NCBI GenBank assembly: GCA_039707655.1
Contig: CM077663.1
Location: 435,877,830 to 435,941,829, forward strand
DNA length: 64,000 nucleotides
Source of the DNA: Elymus sibiricus
Taxonomy: Eukaryota; Streptophyta; Magnoliopsida; Poales; Poaceae
Reading direction: 5' to 3'
The position numbers and the translations under genes were made by a program. Positions 10,410-23,738 of this stretch are shown here, piece after piece. The notes under the pieces are model-generated. The model did no database searches, was not told the DNA's origin, and was given only the letters and a program-made list of their open reading frames with translations. Every line of letters begins with the position of its first letter. Position 1 is the first letter of the stretch.

Positions 10410-13400
10410 GTGCATGCTTCACCCGTCTGAGGTATGAATCCGGGCGAACCGGTCGTAACAATCGCAGAGGTGCTCCCTTTACCCTCTACCCGAACAGATC
10501 GGGAACGTAGAGAGTAAGCACAGGAGCAAGGCAACCCAGCTTTGCAAGGATCTTAAGTCCAATTGCTGCATACAATGGCGTGAATTTGTTTTGAATCGAG
10601 GTTTATATGTATAAACATGTAGGCGTGATGAACACATCGAATTGCTTCGTTACAAAGCCCCCAGGTGCTATTTTGAACATTCTATTTGACATGAGTATTC
10701 GCACATGAAGTACAAGTAGTTCGGTTAAGCCGAACACACCTGGGGATAATCTAAGAAGACCCTACAAAAGAAGAACAACAAATGGACTGTCATTGTGAAT
10801 CTTCTCTGCATCTGTACGCACAAGAATCTCTACATACAACCAAAGAAGATACATAATCACAGTTCGCATATATATCCAAGTGATGACTGAAGCTTACGAC
10901 TTATGGACAGCACGACTATTTAAGCTGGTCGAGTTGTTGCTCGTGCGGAGAGGTGGGACTAAACCAAAATACTACAGCTTTATGTGGCAGGCTCGAGAAG
11001 GATCATATATTTGCCGAGCTCATCCCTTGGGGCACTCGGCAACATAGTGACCCCAGGACTTTCTCACGTACATGTCATCACTGGTCTTGCTAGCTGTTAG
11101 GTTTTTCCCTTATAACGAAAATCAGCATATACGTATATTTTTATTTGTAGACCAAAAACCATCGATCTGCACGTGCATATGCATGCGCATACAGGCGGGT
11201 GGTGGACACAACCCGATAAAACAAGAGCGATGGAGACACGGTAAGTATATGGACTAACGAAGAGCGACCGAATAGTAGGGCAGTATGGATTAACACAGTC
11301 CAATATAACAAGAGCGACCCAGACGGGCAGTATAGACCGACGAAGCTTAACGCAACGATTCAAAAGAGCTAAGCGTTGATATGTGTGTTTCGCATGTAGT
11401 TGAGATCCCACTGTGGGTGGCCCAAACCCCGCTCAAACCATCGGGTAGACGGTCCGGTAAAACAAGAGCGACTGAGACGAGCTCTATGGACCGACGAAGG
11501 TTAATGCATGCAATGATTCAAAGAAGAGCCGAGCACCGCAGAGCTAGCTTAATGAAATGATCTGACACATAAAACAAGAGCGAACGAGACACGCAGTATT
11601 GACCGACGGAGCTTAATGAAATGAGTCAAAAAAGAGGGGCGTCGTTAGTTGGCAGTTAACTTGACCGGTTACGCCTGGTTTCGTATGTACGTAGCTGAAA
11701 TCCTAGTTGTGAGCTAAGCGTTGATATACGCGCTGCATGTAGTTGAGATCCGAGTGGGTGCCCTCAACCCCACTCAAACCATCGGGTGGACAATCCGATA
11801 CAACAAGAATGACCGAGACACGGGCAATATATAGACCAACAAAGAGCGACCGAATCGGGAATTATGGATCGAAGCAGTCCAATAAAACAAAAACGACCGA
11901 GACGGGCAGTATAGACCGACGAAGCTTAATGGAATGATTCAAAAAAGAACCGAGCACCATGTAGCTTAATGAAATGATGCGAAGGATTTTTTTTGTTCGC
12001 CGAGTCGTTTTTCGTCGGAACCTGGCAAACGACACTGCTCTTTCGAGTTACAAATTACCGCCGAGTTCATGTACGGATAAAAACACGGCAGACAGAAATT
12101 CACTGAGTGCCCGATAGAATGCACTGAGTGAAGAATTGGAACTCGGGACAAAATGCGATTCTATTAGTATATGAACTATGTAGGTGGATCAGATACCATG
12201 AGTAGAACTTACGACAACAGATATATATATATATATACGCATACATGAAAACCTAAATGGCAACAAATTTTGCAAACAAATATTTCCTCCGTTCTGAAAT
12301 ATAAGACGTTTTGCCAAATGTGGCAAAAAAAATCAATGGGGTAACTAGTGTCGCAACAAATTGGTAAATTTATGTGGTAAAATGTGCAGTTTACTCTCAA
12401 ACTATTTTGCATAGTAGGTATTGTCTTCGCCTAACCAATCTAAATATAGTTTTTATATCAATATAATTTACTACATAATTAATTTTTATGGGGACCGTTG
12501 CTGCTCGCCCGTCCCTTTCATGCTATGCTTGAGGACAAAGCTCTAATCTGCGATGTGCTTGAGGAAAAGCTCTGATTCGACGTGCCCTGTGTGCACCTTT
12601 CACGTGGTGAATTCCCCATCAACACTCCATTTGTCTGCCGCGGTGTGCCTCCGTTACCATCCGGCCCCTCCGGTGCACAGCGACGCCAACAACGATATCT
12701 TATCTTATTATCCTGCCATCAAAGGAGGACCACCGTTGTTCAGTGATTCTCGAGCGTTCATTTGGGTTGCTAGGGGCGATGCTGCTCTTGGCACCACAAG
12801 CTTTTCGATCAATCTAGGTGCCTGTCACCTTCTTAGATAGCGACCGCCCCCATATACATGCTATCACACATGTGAGTAGGCTCATGAGCATCATACATTT
12901 GGGGTCGTTGTTTGGCTGAAATTTTCACAACCGTATGTTTGTTCTTTTTGCATTAGTCATTTGGATGGACATTCAATCACATGCTCATATATTTTCTCCT
13001 TTTTAAAATGTAAGACGTTTTGTCGAGGAAATATTAACATTAAAAACTTGATAAGTTGAAGAATGACGACAAAGCAAATATCTTCAAGCATCTTGATTAT
13101 ATATAGGAGACCGGATAACTTTGGCTCAGTTAACACATACTATATGTAAGATGAGCATGTCATATTTTAGAGAAGGAGCACAGTTTCATTATTTACTAAT
13201 AAACTGTAAAATTGTTCTTTGGATGTGGTTGGGTCTAGGTTCACAAAAATTCTCCCCATTATATTCGTGTTAGTTCGGAAGGACTACCGATTACCGAACA
13301 TATCCTGGACAAGCATCGGCCGTTTTCAAATTAATGAAATGAAACCAAAAGAAATATTCTGACCGGACATGTGCTTATATTAGATGCAATTATTAAATGT

Positions 13401-13726
13401 AGTGGTAGAGACCTCCAAGGCTCCATTAGCCCTGTCCCATTGAAAGAGGCATAGGGGCAATCAGTTGCCACAACCTTTTGACGTATAGCTTTCATGTCTC
13501 ATTCAATATTATTCGAGAGATTTACATGAAACATTCAGAGTGGATACGAGGGCCGGTACCAATCGAAGAATGAGTAGATCTGGCCCAAGGCATTCATATG
13601 TAGATGATGGAGACAGATTTAAAAATGCTAGTTTTAACATGTTTTGAATTGTTAATGGGGTTATTTCATGCTCCATATGTGAGAAGGATCTTACTGTTGC
13701 GGAACGTTGCATGGGAAACAAAAAAA
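10410..13726 (+). repeat. 3.3-kb tandem unit U2
   Basis: 3317 bp, an uninterrupted unit with the same order of parts as U1. It differs from U3 by scattered substitutions and a few 1-2 bp changes. It is a clean reference for the empty sites of the insertions in U0 and U1. No protein-coding or RNA gene recognised. Confidence 0.92.
13695..13726 (-). repeat. Angela LTR tip at tandem-unit junction (U2/U3)
   Basis: 32 bp after cttac, identical to the full LTR tip except for one A fewer in the A-run. Confidence 0.9.
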
Positions 13727-16700
13727 GTGCATGCTTCACCCGTCTGAGGTATGAATCCGGGCGAACCGGTCGTAACAATCGCAGAGGTGCTCCCTTTACC
13801 CTCTACCCGAACAGATCGGGAACGTAGAGAGTAAGCACAGGAGCAAGGCAACCCAGCTTTGCAAGGATCTTAAGTCCAATTGCTGCATACAATGGCGTGA
13901 ATTTGTTTTGAATCGAGGTTTATATGTATAAACATGTAGGCGTGATGAACACATCGAATTGCTTCGTTACGAAGCCCCCAGGTGCTATTTTGAACATTCT
14001 ATTTGAGATGAGTATTCGCACATGAAGTACAAGTAGTTCGGTTAAGCCGAACACATCTGGGGATAATCTAAGAAGACCCTACAAAAGAAGAACAACAAAT
14101 GGACTGTCATTGTGAATCTTCTCTGCATCTGTACGCACAAGAATCTCTACATACAACCAAAGAAGATACATAATCACAGTTCGCATATATATCCAAGTGA
14201 TGACTGAAGCTTACGACTTATGGACAGCACGACTATTTAAGCTGGTCGAGTTGTTGCTCGTGCGGAGAGGTGGGACTAAACCAAAATACTACAGCTTTAT
14301 GTGGCAGGCTCGCGAAGGATCATATATTTGCCGAGCTCATCCCTTGGGGCACTCGGCAACATAGTGACCCCAGGACTTTCTCACGTACATGTCATCACTG
14401 GCGTTGCTAGCTGTTAGGTTTTTCCCTTATAACGAAAATCAGCATATACGTATATTTTTATTTGTAGACCAAAAACCATCGATCTGCACGTGCATATGCA
14501 TGCGCATACGGGCGGGTGGTGGACACAACCCAATAAAACAACAGCGATGGAGACACGGTAAGTATATGGACTAACGAAGAGCGACCGAATAGTAGGGCAG
14601 TATGGATTAACACAGTCCAATATAACAAGAGCGACCCAGACGGGCAGTATAGACCGACGAAGCTTAATGCAATGATTCAAAAGAGCTAAGCGTTGATATG
14701 TGTGTTTCGCATGTAGTTGAGATCTCAGTGTGGGTGGCACAAACCCCGCTCAAACCATCGGGTAGACGGTCCGGTAAAACAAGAGCGACTGAGACGAGCT
14801 CTATGGACCGACGAAGCTTAATGCATGCAATGATTCAAAAAAGAGCCGAGCACCGCAGAGCTAGCTTAATGAAATGATCTGACAGATAAAACAAGAGCGA
14901 GCGAGACACGCAGTATTGACCGACGGAGCTTAATGAAATGAGTCAAAAAAGAGGGGCGTCGTCAGTTGGCAGTTAACTTGACCGGTTACGCCTGGTTTCG
15001 TATGTACGTAGCTGAAATCCTAGTTGTGACCTAAGCGTTGATATACGCGCTGCATGTAGTTGAGATCCGAGTGGGTGCCCTCAACCCCGCTCAAACCATC
15101 GGGTGGACAATCCGATACAACAAGAATGACCGAGACACGGGCAATATATAGACCAACAAAGAGCGACCGAATCGGGAATTATGGATCGAAGCAGTCCAAT
15201 AAAACAAAAACGACCGAGACGGGCAGTATAGACCGACGAAGCTTAATGGAATGATTCAAAAAAGAACCGAGCACCATGTAGCTTAATGAAATGATGCGAA
15301 CGATTTTTTTTGTTCGCCGAGTCGTTTTTCGTCGGAACCTGGCAAACGACACTGCTCTTCCGAGTTACAAATTACCGCCGAGTTCATGTACGGATAAAAA
15401 CTCGGCAGACAGAAATTCACCGAGTGCCCGATAGAATGCACTCAGTGAAGAATTGGAACTCGGGACAAAATGCGATTCTATTAGTATATGAACTATGTAG
15501 GTGGATCAGATACCATGAGTAGAACTTACGACAACAGATATATATATATACGCATACATGAAAACCTAAATGGCAACAAATTTTGCAAACAAATATTTCC
15601 TCCGTTCTGAAATATAAAACGTTTTGCCAAATGTGGCAAAAAAAATCAATGGGGTAACCAGTGTCGCAACAAATTGGTAAATTTATGTGGTAAAATGTGC
15701 AGTTTACTCTCAAACTATTTTGCATAGTAGGTATTGTCTTCGCCTAACCAATCTAAATATAGTTTTTATATCAATATAATTTACTACATAATTAATTTTT
15801 ATGGGGACTGTTGCTGCTTGCCCGTCCCCTTCATGCTATGCTTGAGGACAAAGCTCTAACATGAGATGTGCTTGAGGAAAAGCTCTGATTCGACGTGCCC
15901 TGTGTGCACCTTTCACGTGGTGAATTCCCCATCAACACTCCATTTGTTTGCCGCGGTGTGCCTCCGTTACCATCCGGCCCCTCCGGTGCACAGCGACGCC
16001 AACAACGATATCTTATCTTATTATCCTGCCATCAGAGGAGGACCACCGTCGTTCAGTGATTCTCGAGCATTCATTTGGGTTACTAGGGGCGATGCTGCTC
16101 TTGGCACCACAAGCTTTTCGATCAATCTAGGTGCCTGTCACCTTCTTAGATAGCGACCGCCCCCATATACATGCTATCACACATGTGAGTAGGCTCACGA
16201 GCATCATACATTTGGGGTCGTTGTTTGGCTGAAATTTTCACAACCGTATGTTTGTTCTTTTTGCATTAGTCATTTGGATGGACATTCAATCACATGCTAA
16301 TATATTTTCACCGTTTTAAAATGTAAGACGTTTTGTCGAGGAAATATTAACATTAAAAACTTGATAAGTTGAAGAATGACGACAAAGCAAATATCTTCAA
16401 GCATCTTGATTATATATAGGAGACCGGATAACTTTGGCTCAGTTAACACATACTATATGTAAGATGAGCATGTCATATTTTAGAGAAGGAGCACAGTTTC
16501 ATTATTTACTAATAAACTGTAAAATTGTTCTTTGGATGTGGTTGGGTCTAGGTTCACAAAAATTCTAGCCCATTATATTCGTGTTAGTTCGGAAGGACTA
16601 CCGATTACCGAGCATATCCTGGACAAGCATCGGCCGTTTTCAAATTAATGAAATGAAACCAAAAGAAATATTCTGACCGGACATGTGCTTATATTAGATG

Positions 16701-17041
16701 CAATTATTAAATGTAGTGGTAGAGACCTCCAAGGCTCCATTAGCCCTGTCCCATTGAAAGAGGCACAGGGGCAATCAGTTGCCACAACCTTTTGACGTAT
16801 AGCTTTCATGTCTCATTCAATATTATTCGAGAGATTTACATGAAAGATTCAGAGTGGATACGAGGGCCGGTACCAATCGAAGAATGAGTAGATCTGGCCC
16901 ATGGCATTCATATGTAGATGATGGAGACAGCTTTAAAAATGCTAGTTTTAACATGTTTTGAATTGTTAATGGGGTTATTTCATGCTCCATATGTGAGAAG
17001 GATCTTACTGTTGTGAAACGTTGCATGGGAAACAAAAAAAA
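13727..17041 (+). repeat. 3.3-kb tandem unit U3
   Basis: 3315 bp, same order of parts as U2. The (TA)n tract near 15540 is shorter than in U1/U2 (8907, 12217) and equals that of U4, which suggests U3 and U4 share a more recent ancestor. Confidence 0.92.
17009..17041 (-). repeat. Angela LTR tip at tandem-unit junction (U3/U4)
   Basis: 33 bp after cttac, with two substitutions near the tip (tgttgtgaaacg). Confidence 0.9.
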
Positions 17042-20000
17042 TGCATGCTTCACCCTTCTGAGGTATGAATCCGGGCGAACCAGTCGTAACAATCGCAGAG
17101 GTGCTCCCTTTACCCTTTACCCGAACAGATCGGGAACGTAGAGAGTAAGCACAGGAGCAAGGCAACCCAGCTTTGCAAGGATCTTAAGTCCAATTGCTGC
17201 ATACAATGGCGCGAATTTGTTTTGAATCGAGGTTTATATGTATAAACATGTAGGCGTGATGAACACATCGAATTGCTTCGTTACGAAGCCCCCAGGTGCT
17301 ATTTTGAACATTCTATTTGACATGAGTATTCGCACATGAAGTACAAGTAGTTCGGTTAAGCCGAACACACCTGGGGATAATCTAAGAAGACCCTACAAAA
17401 GAAGAACAACAAATGGACTGTCATTGTGAATCTTCTCTGCAACTGTACGCACAAGAATCTCTACATACAACCAAAGAAGATACATAATCACAGTTCGCAT
17501 ATATATCCAAGTGATGACTGAAGCTTACGACTTATGGACAGCACGACTATTTAAGATGGTCGAGTTGTTGCTCGTGCGGAGAGGTGGGACTAAACCAAAA
17601 TACTACAGCTTTATGTGGCAGGCTCGCGAAGGATCATATATTTGCCGAGCTCATCCCTTGGGGCACTCGGCAACATAGTGACCCCAGGACTTTCTCACGT
17701 ACATGTCATCACTGGTCTTGCTAGCTGTTAGGTTTTTCCCTTATAACGAAAATCAGCATATACATATATTTTTATTTGTAGACGAAAAACCATCGATATG
17801 CACGTGCATATGCATGTGCATACGGGCGGGTGGTGGAAACAATCCGATAAAACAAGAGCGATGGAGACACGGTAAGTATATGGACTAACGAAGAGCGACA
17901 AAATAGTAGGGCAGTATGGATTAACACAGTCCAATATAACAAGAGCGACCCAGACGGGCAGTATAGACCGACGAAGCTTAATGCAATGATTAAAAAGAGC
18001 TAAGCGTTGATATGTGTGTTTCGCATGTAGTTGAGATCCCAGTGTGGGTGGCACAAACCCCGCTCAAACCATCGGGTAGACGGTCCGGTAAAACAAGAGC
18101 GACTGAGACGAGTTCTATGGACCGACGAAGCTTAATGCATGCAATGATTCAAAAAAGAGCCGAGCACCGCAGAGCTAGCTTAATGAAATGATCTGACAGA
18201 TAAAACAAGAGCGAGCGAGACACGCAGTATGGAACGACGGAGCTTAATGAAATGAGTCAAAAAAGAGGGGCGTCGTCAGTTGGCAGTTAACTTGACCGGT
18301 TATGCCTGGTTTCGTATGTACGTAGCTGAAATCCTAGTTGTGAGCTAAGCGTTGATATACGCGCTGCATGTAGTTGAGATCCGAGTGGGTGCCCTCAACC
18401 CCGCTCAAACCATCGGGTGGACAATCCGATACAACAAGAATGACCGAGACACGGGCAATATATAGACCAACAAAGAGCGACCGAATCGGGAATTATGGAT
18501 CGAAGCAGTCCAATAAAACAAAAACGAACGAGACGGGCAGTATAGACTGACGAAGCTTAATGCAATGATTCAAAAAAGAACCGAGCACCATGTAGCTTAA
18601 TGAAATGATGCGAAGGATTTTTTTGTTCGCCGAGTCGTTTTTCGTCAGAACCTGGCAAACGACACTGCTCTGCCGAGTTACAAATTACCGCCGAGTTCAT
18701 GTACGGATAAAAACTCGGCAGACAGAAATTCACCGAGTGCCCGATAGAATGCACTCAGTGAAGAATTGGAACTCGGGACAAAATGCGATTCTATTAGTAT
18801 ATGAACTATGTAGGTGGATCAGATACCATGAGTAGAACTTACGACAACAGATATATATATATACGCATACATGAAAACCTAAATGGCAACAAATTTTGCA
18901 AACAAATATTTCCTCCGTTCTGAAATATAAGACGTTTTGCCAAATGTGGCAAAAAAAATCAATGGGGTAACTAGTGTCGCAAGAAATTGGTAAATTTATG
19001 TGGTAAAATGTGCAGTTTACTCTCAAACTATTTTGCATAGTAGGTATTGTCTTCGCCTAACCAATCTAAATATAGTTTTTATATCAATAGAATTTACTAC
19101 ATAATTAATTTTTATGGGGACCGTTGCTGCTCGCCTGTCCCCTTCATCCTATGATTGAGGACAAAGCTCTAATCTGCGATGTGCTTGAGGAAAAGCTCTG
19201 ATTCGACGTGCCCTGTGTGCACCTTTCACGTGGTGAATTCCCCATCAACACTCCATTTGTTTGCCGCGGTGTGCCTCCGTTACCATCCGGCCCCTCCGGT
19301 GCACAGCGATGCCAACAACGATATCTTATCTTATTATCCTGCCATCAGAGGAGGACCACCGTTGTTCAGTGATTCTCGAGCGTTCATTTGGGTTGCTAGG
19401 GGCGATGCTGCTCTTGGCACCACACGCTTTTCGATCAATCTAGGTGCCTGTCACCTTCTTAGATAGCGACCGCCCCCATATACATGCTATCACACATGTG
19501 AGTAGGCTCGTGAGCATCATACATTTGGGGTCGTTGTTTGGCTGAAATTTTCACAACCGTATGTTTGTTCTTTTTGCATTAGTCATTTGGATGGACATTC
19601 AATCACATGCTAATATATTTTCTCCGTTATAAAATGTAAGACGTTTTGTCGAGGAAATATTAACATTAAAAATTTGATAAGTTCAAGAATGACGACAAAG
19701 CAAATATCTTCAAGCATCTTGATTATATATAGGAGACCGGATAACTTTGGCTCAGTTAACACATACTATATGTAAGATGAGCATGTCATATTTTAGAGAA
19801 GGAGCACAGTTTCATTATTTTACTAATAAACTGTATAATTGTTCTTTGGATGTGGTTGGGTCTAGGTTCAGAAAAATTCTCCCCATTATATTCGTGTTAG
19901 TTCGGAAGAACTACCGATTACCGAACATATCCTGGACAAGCATCGGCCGTTTTCATATTAATGAAATGAAACCAAAAGAAATATTCTGACCGGACATGTG

Positions 20001-20350
20001 CTTATATTAGATGCAATTATTAAATGTAGTGGTAGAGACCTCCAAGGCTCCATTAGCCCTGTCCCATTGAAAGAGGCACAGGGGCAATCAGTTGCCACAA
20101 CCTTTTGACGTATAGCTTTCATGTCTCATTCAATATTATTCGAGAGATTTACATGAAAGATTCAGAGTGGATACGAGGGTACCAATCGAAGAATGAGTAG
20201 ATCTGGCCCAAGGCATTCATATGTAGATGATGGAGACAGCTTTAAAAATGCTAGTTTTAACATGTTTTGAATTGTTAATGGGGTTATTTCATGCTCCATA
20301 CGTGAGAAGGATCTTACTGTTGCAGAACGTTGCATGGGAAACAAAAAAAA
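17042..20350 (+). repeat. 3.3-kb tandem unit U4, ending in the complete Angela element
   Basis: Same parts as U2 and U3 up to cttac at 20313-20317. Here the LTR tip continues into a full LTR instead of starting another unit, so U4 holds the parental insertion. Confidence 0.9.
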
Positions 20351-22093
20351 TTCCTACGCACATACAAGATCTATCCATGGTGATGACCATCTACGAAAGG
20401 AGAGATCGGATCTACATACCCTTGTAGATCGCTAAGCGGGAAGCGTTAAGAAACGCGGTTGATGTAGTCGAACGTCTTCGCGATCCAAATCGCAAGCCGT
20501 CCCGCGATCCAATCACGATCTAGTGCCGAACGAACGGCACCTCCGCGTTCAGCACACGTACAGCTCGATGACGATCTCCGCCTTCTTGATCCAGCAAGAG
20601 GGGGCGGAGAGGTAGATGAGTTCTCCGGCAGCACGATGGCGTGGTGGCGGTGGTGGTGAACTAATCCGGCAGGGCTTCGCCGAGCTCTACCGAACTAATC
20701 TAGACGAAGAAGACGAACTATGGAGGAGAGGGCAGCACGTGGCTTTTCAGGTGGTGGCTGCCGTCAAAACCTCCACTATATATAGGAGGAAGGGGTAGGT
20801 GGGCTTGCCTTGGCCCCTCCTCCAAGGAGGAGAGGCTCGGCCGAAGTAGAGGGAGAGTCCACCTCCCACAAGGGAGGTGGACACCCTTGGGAGGAGGACT
20901 CCTCCACCTCCTCTCTCATGTTTGGCGCATGGGCCTCTTGGGGCTGGCTGCCCAAGCCCACCAGGGACTGGTGCGCCACCTCCTAGGCCCATGTGGCCCC
21001 CCCGGGGTGGGTGGGCCCCTTCCGGTGGACCCCCGGAACCCTTTCGGCACTCCCGGTACAATACCGGAAATCCCCGAAACTATTCCGGAACCCGAATACC
21101 ACTTTTCTATATATAAATCTTTACCTCTGGACCATTCCAGAGCTCCTCGTGACGTCCAGGATCTCATCCGGGACTCCGAACAACCTTCGGTCACCAACAC
21201 ATATAACTCAATAATACCGAAACGTCACCGAACCTTAAGTGTGCAGACCCTGCGGGTTCGAGAACTATGTAAACATGACCGAGACACTCTCCGGTCAATA
21301 ACCAATAGCGGGACCTGGATGCCCATATTGGTTCCTACATATTCTACGAAGATCTTTATCGATTGAATCTCTATGTCAAGGATTCAGTTAATCTCGTATG
21401 TTGTTCCCTTTGTCGATCGGTATGTTACTTGCCCGAGATTCGATCGTCGGTATCTCCATACCTAGTTCAATCTCGTTACCAGCAAGTCTCTTTACTAGTT
21501 CCGTAATACAAGATCCCGTGACTAACTCTTTAGTCACATTGCTTGCAAGCTTGTTGTGATGTTGTATTACCGAGTGGGCCCAGAGATACCTCTCCGTCAT
21601 ACGGAGTGAAAAATCCCAGTCTCGATCCACGTCAACCCAACAGACACCCTCGAAGATATCTGTAGAGCACCTTTATAGTCACCCAATTATGTTGCGACGT
21701 TTGATACACACAAGGTACTCATCCGGTGTCAGTGAGTTACATGATCTCATGGTCATAGGAACATATACTAGACATACAGAAAACAGTAGCAATAAACTGA
21801 CACGATCACATGCTACGTTCATAGTTTGGGTCTTGTCCATCACATCATTCTCCTAATGATGTGATCCCGTTATCAAATGAAAACTCTTGTCTATGGCCAG
21901 GAAACCTTAACCATCTTTGATCAACGAGCTAGTCCATTAGAGGCTTACTAGGGACAGTGTTCTGTCTATGTATCCACACATGTATTTGAGTTTCCAATCA
22001 ATACAATTCTAGCATGTATAATAAACGATTATCATGAACAAGGAGATATAATAATAACTATTTTATTATTGCCTCTACGGCATATTTCCAACA
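20318..22093 (-). repeat. 3' LTR of the Angela-like element
   Basis: 1776 bp. The minus strand just upstream has the polypurine tract gcaagtgggagac (complement of 22094-22106). It differs from the 5' LTR at several dozen positions by eye, so the insertion is not very recent. Confidence 0.93.
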
Positions 22094-22323
22094 GTCTCCC
22101 ACTTGCACTAGAGTCAATAATCTAGCTCACATCACTATGTGATTTACATTGTAATGAATCTAACACCCATACAGTTCTGGTGTTAATCATGCTTCGCTCG
22201 TGGAAGAGGTTTAGTCAACGGGTCTGCAACATTCAGATCCGTGTGCACTTTGCAAATACTTATGTCCTCCTCCTTGATATAATCGCGGATGGAATTGAAG
22301 CGTCGCTTTATGTGTCTGGTCCT
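22094..22323 (-). other. Angela 3' internal region with polypurine tract
   Basis: Lies between the RNase H stop and the 3' LTR. The complement of 22094-22106 is the polypurine tract used for plus-strand priming. Nothing else recognised. Confidence 0.7.
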
Positions 22324-22941
22324 CTAGTGAAACCTTGGTTCCTTGGCTAGAGCAATGGCACCAATGTTGTCACAGAACAGAGTCATTGGATCCAGTGCAC
22401 TGGGCACAACTCCAAGATCTGTCATGAACTCCTTCGTCCAGACATCTTCTTTAGCCGCCTCTGAGGCAGCTATGTACTCCACTTCGCATGTATAATCAGC
22501 TACCACCCTTTGCTTGGAACTGCACCAGCTTACTGCACCCCCATTGAGAATAAATATGTATCCGGTTTGAGACTTAGAATCATCCGGATCAGTGTCAAAG
22601 CTTGCATCGACGTAACCCTTTACGACGAGCTCTTTATCACCTCCATATACGAGAAACATTTCCTCAGTCCTTTTCAGGTACTTCAGAATATTCTTGACCG
22701 CTGTCCAGTGTTCCATTCCTGGATCACTTTGAAACCTTCCCGCCATACTTATGGCAAGGATGACATCAGGTCTTGTGCACAGCATTGCATACATGATTGA
22801 GCCTACGGCTGAAGCATAGGGGACGACACTCATCTTTTCTCGATCTTCTGCAGTCACTGGGCATTGAGTCTTACTCAACTTCAAACCTTGCAATACAGTC
22901 AAGAAACCTTTCTTGGACTGTTCCATTTTGAACTTCTTCAA
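22324..22941 (-). pseudogene. Angela-like pol: RNase H domain and RT C-terminal part
   Basis: The 205-residue frame has the Copia RNase H landmarks: DASFDTDPDDSKSQTGYIF, VSWCSSKQ, EVEYIAASEAAKE and LFCDNIGAIALAKEP. The start (KKFKMEQSKKG) belongs to the end of the RT connection region. Upstream, 22942-23090 still resembles pol (SFSMKDLGEAAYILGIKIY) but only across stops and frame changes. The domain itself looks intact although it is cut off from RT. Confidence 0.9.
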
Positions 22942-23090
22942 AACTTTGTCAAGGTATGTGCTCTGTGAAAGTCCTATTAAGCGTCTTGATCAATCTCTAT
23001 AGATCTTGATGCCTAATATGTAAGCAGCTTCTCCTAGGTCCTTCATTGAAAAACTCATATTCAAATAATCCTTTACGCTTCCCAAAAGTT

Positions 23091-23735
23091 CTATATTGTT
23101 CCAATCAGCAATATGTCATCCACATATAATATTAGAAACGCTATAGAGCTCCCACTCACTTTCTTGTAAATACACGCTTCTCCATAAACTTGTATAAACC
23201 CAAACGCCTTGATCACCTCATCAAAGCGTTGATTCCAACTCCGAGATGCTTGCACCAGTCCATAAATGGATTGCTGGAGTTTGCATACTTTGTCAACATT
23301 CTCTGGATCGACAAAACCTTCCGGGTGCATCATATACAACTCTTCCTTAAGGAAACCGTTAAGGAATGCTGTTTTGACATCCATCTGCCAAATTTCATAA
23401 TCAAAAAATGCAGCTATTGCTAACATGATTCTGACGGACTTAAGCATCGCTACGGGTGAGAAAGTCTCATCGTAGTCAACTCCTTGAACTTGTAAAAACC
23501 CCTTTGCCACAAGTCGAGCTTTATAGACGGTGATATTACCGTCCGCGTCTGTCTTCTTCTTAAAGATCCATTTATTCTGAATGGCTTTTCGCCCTTCAGG
23601 TAATACTTCGAAAGTCCACACTTTGTTTTCATACATGGATCCTATCTCGGATTTCATGGCCTCTAACCATTTGTTGGAATCCGGGCCCACCATCGCTTCT
23701 CCATAGCTCGTAGGTTCATCGTTGTCTAACAACAT
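23091..23735 (-). pseudogene. Angela-like pol: reverse transcriptase domain
   Basis: Copia-type RT (RVT_2): EAMKSEIGSMYENKVWTF near the start, WIFKKKTDADG, ARLVAKGF, QMDVKTAFLNGFL with the first catalytic Asp, and LILYVDDILLIG with the YVDD catalytic pair at about 23110. It is separated from integrase by one in-frame TAA at about 23736-23738 and ends in a frameshift and stop soon after YVDD. Core residues are kept, so decay appears recent. Confidence 0.92.
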
Positions 23736-23738
23736 GAC

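Noticed and set aside
9236..19466. 95-residue plus-strand open frames repeated at 9236, 12553, 15866 and 19179
   Set aside because: They recur only because the DNA is tandemly duplicated. The frame is not kept in the more diverged copies (3068, 43098, 60730), and no domain or promoter is evident.
20747..21366. Open frames of 80-160 residues on both strands, repeated at 27841-28459
   Set aside because: They lie in the two Angela LTRs and reflect GC-rich LTR sequence.
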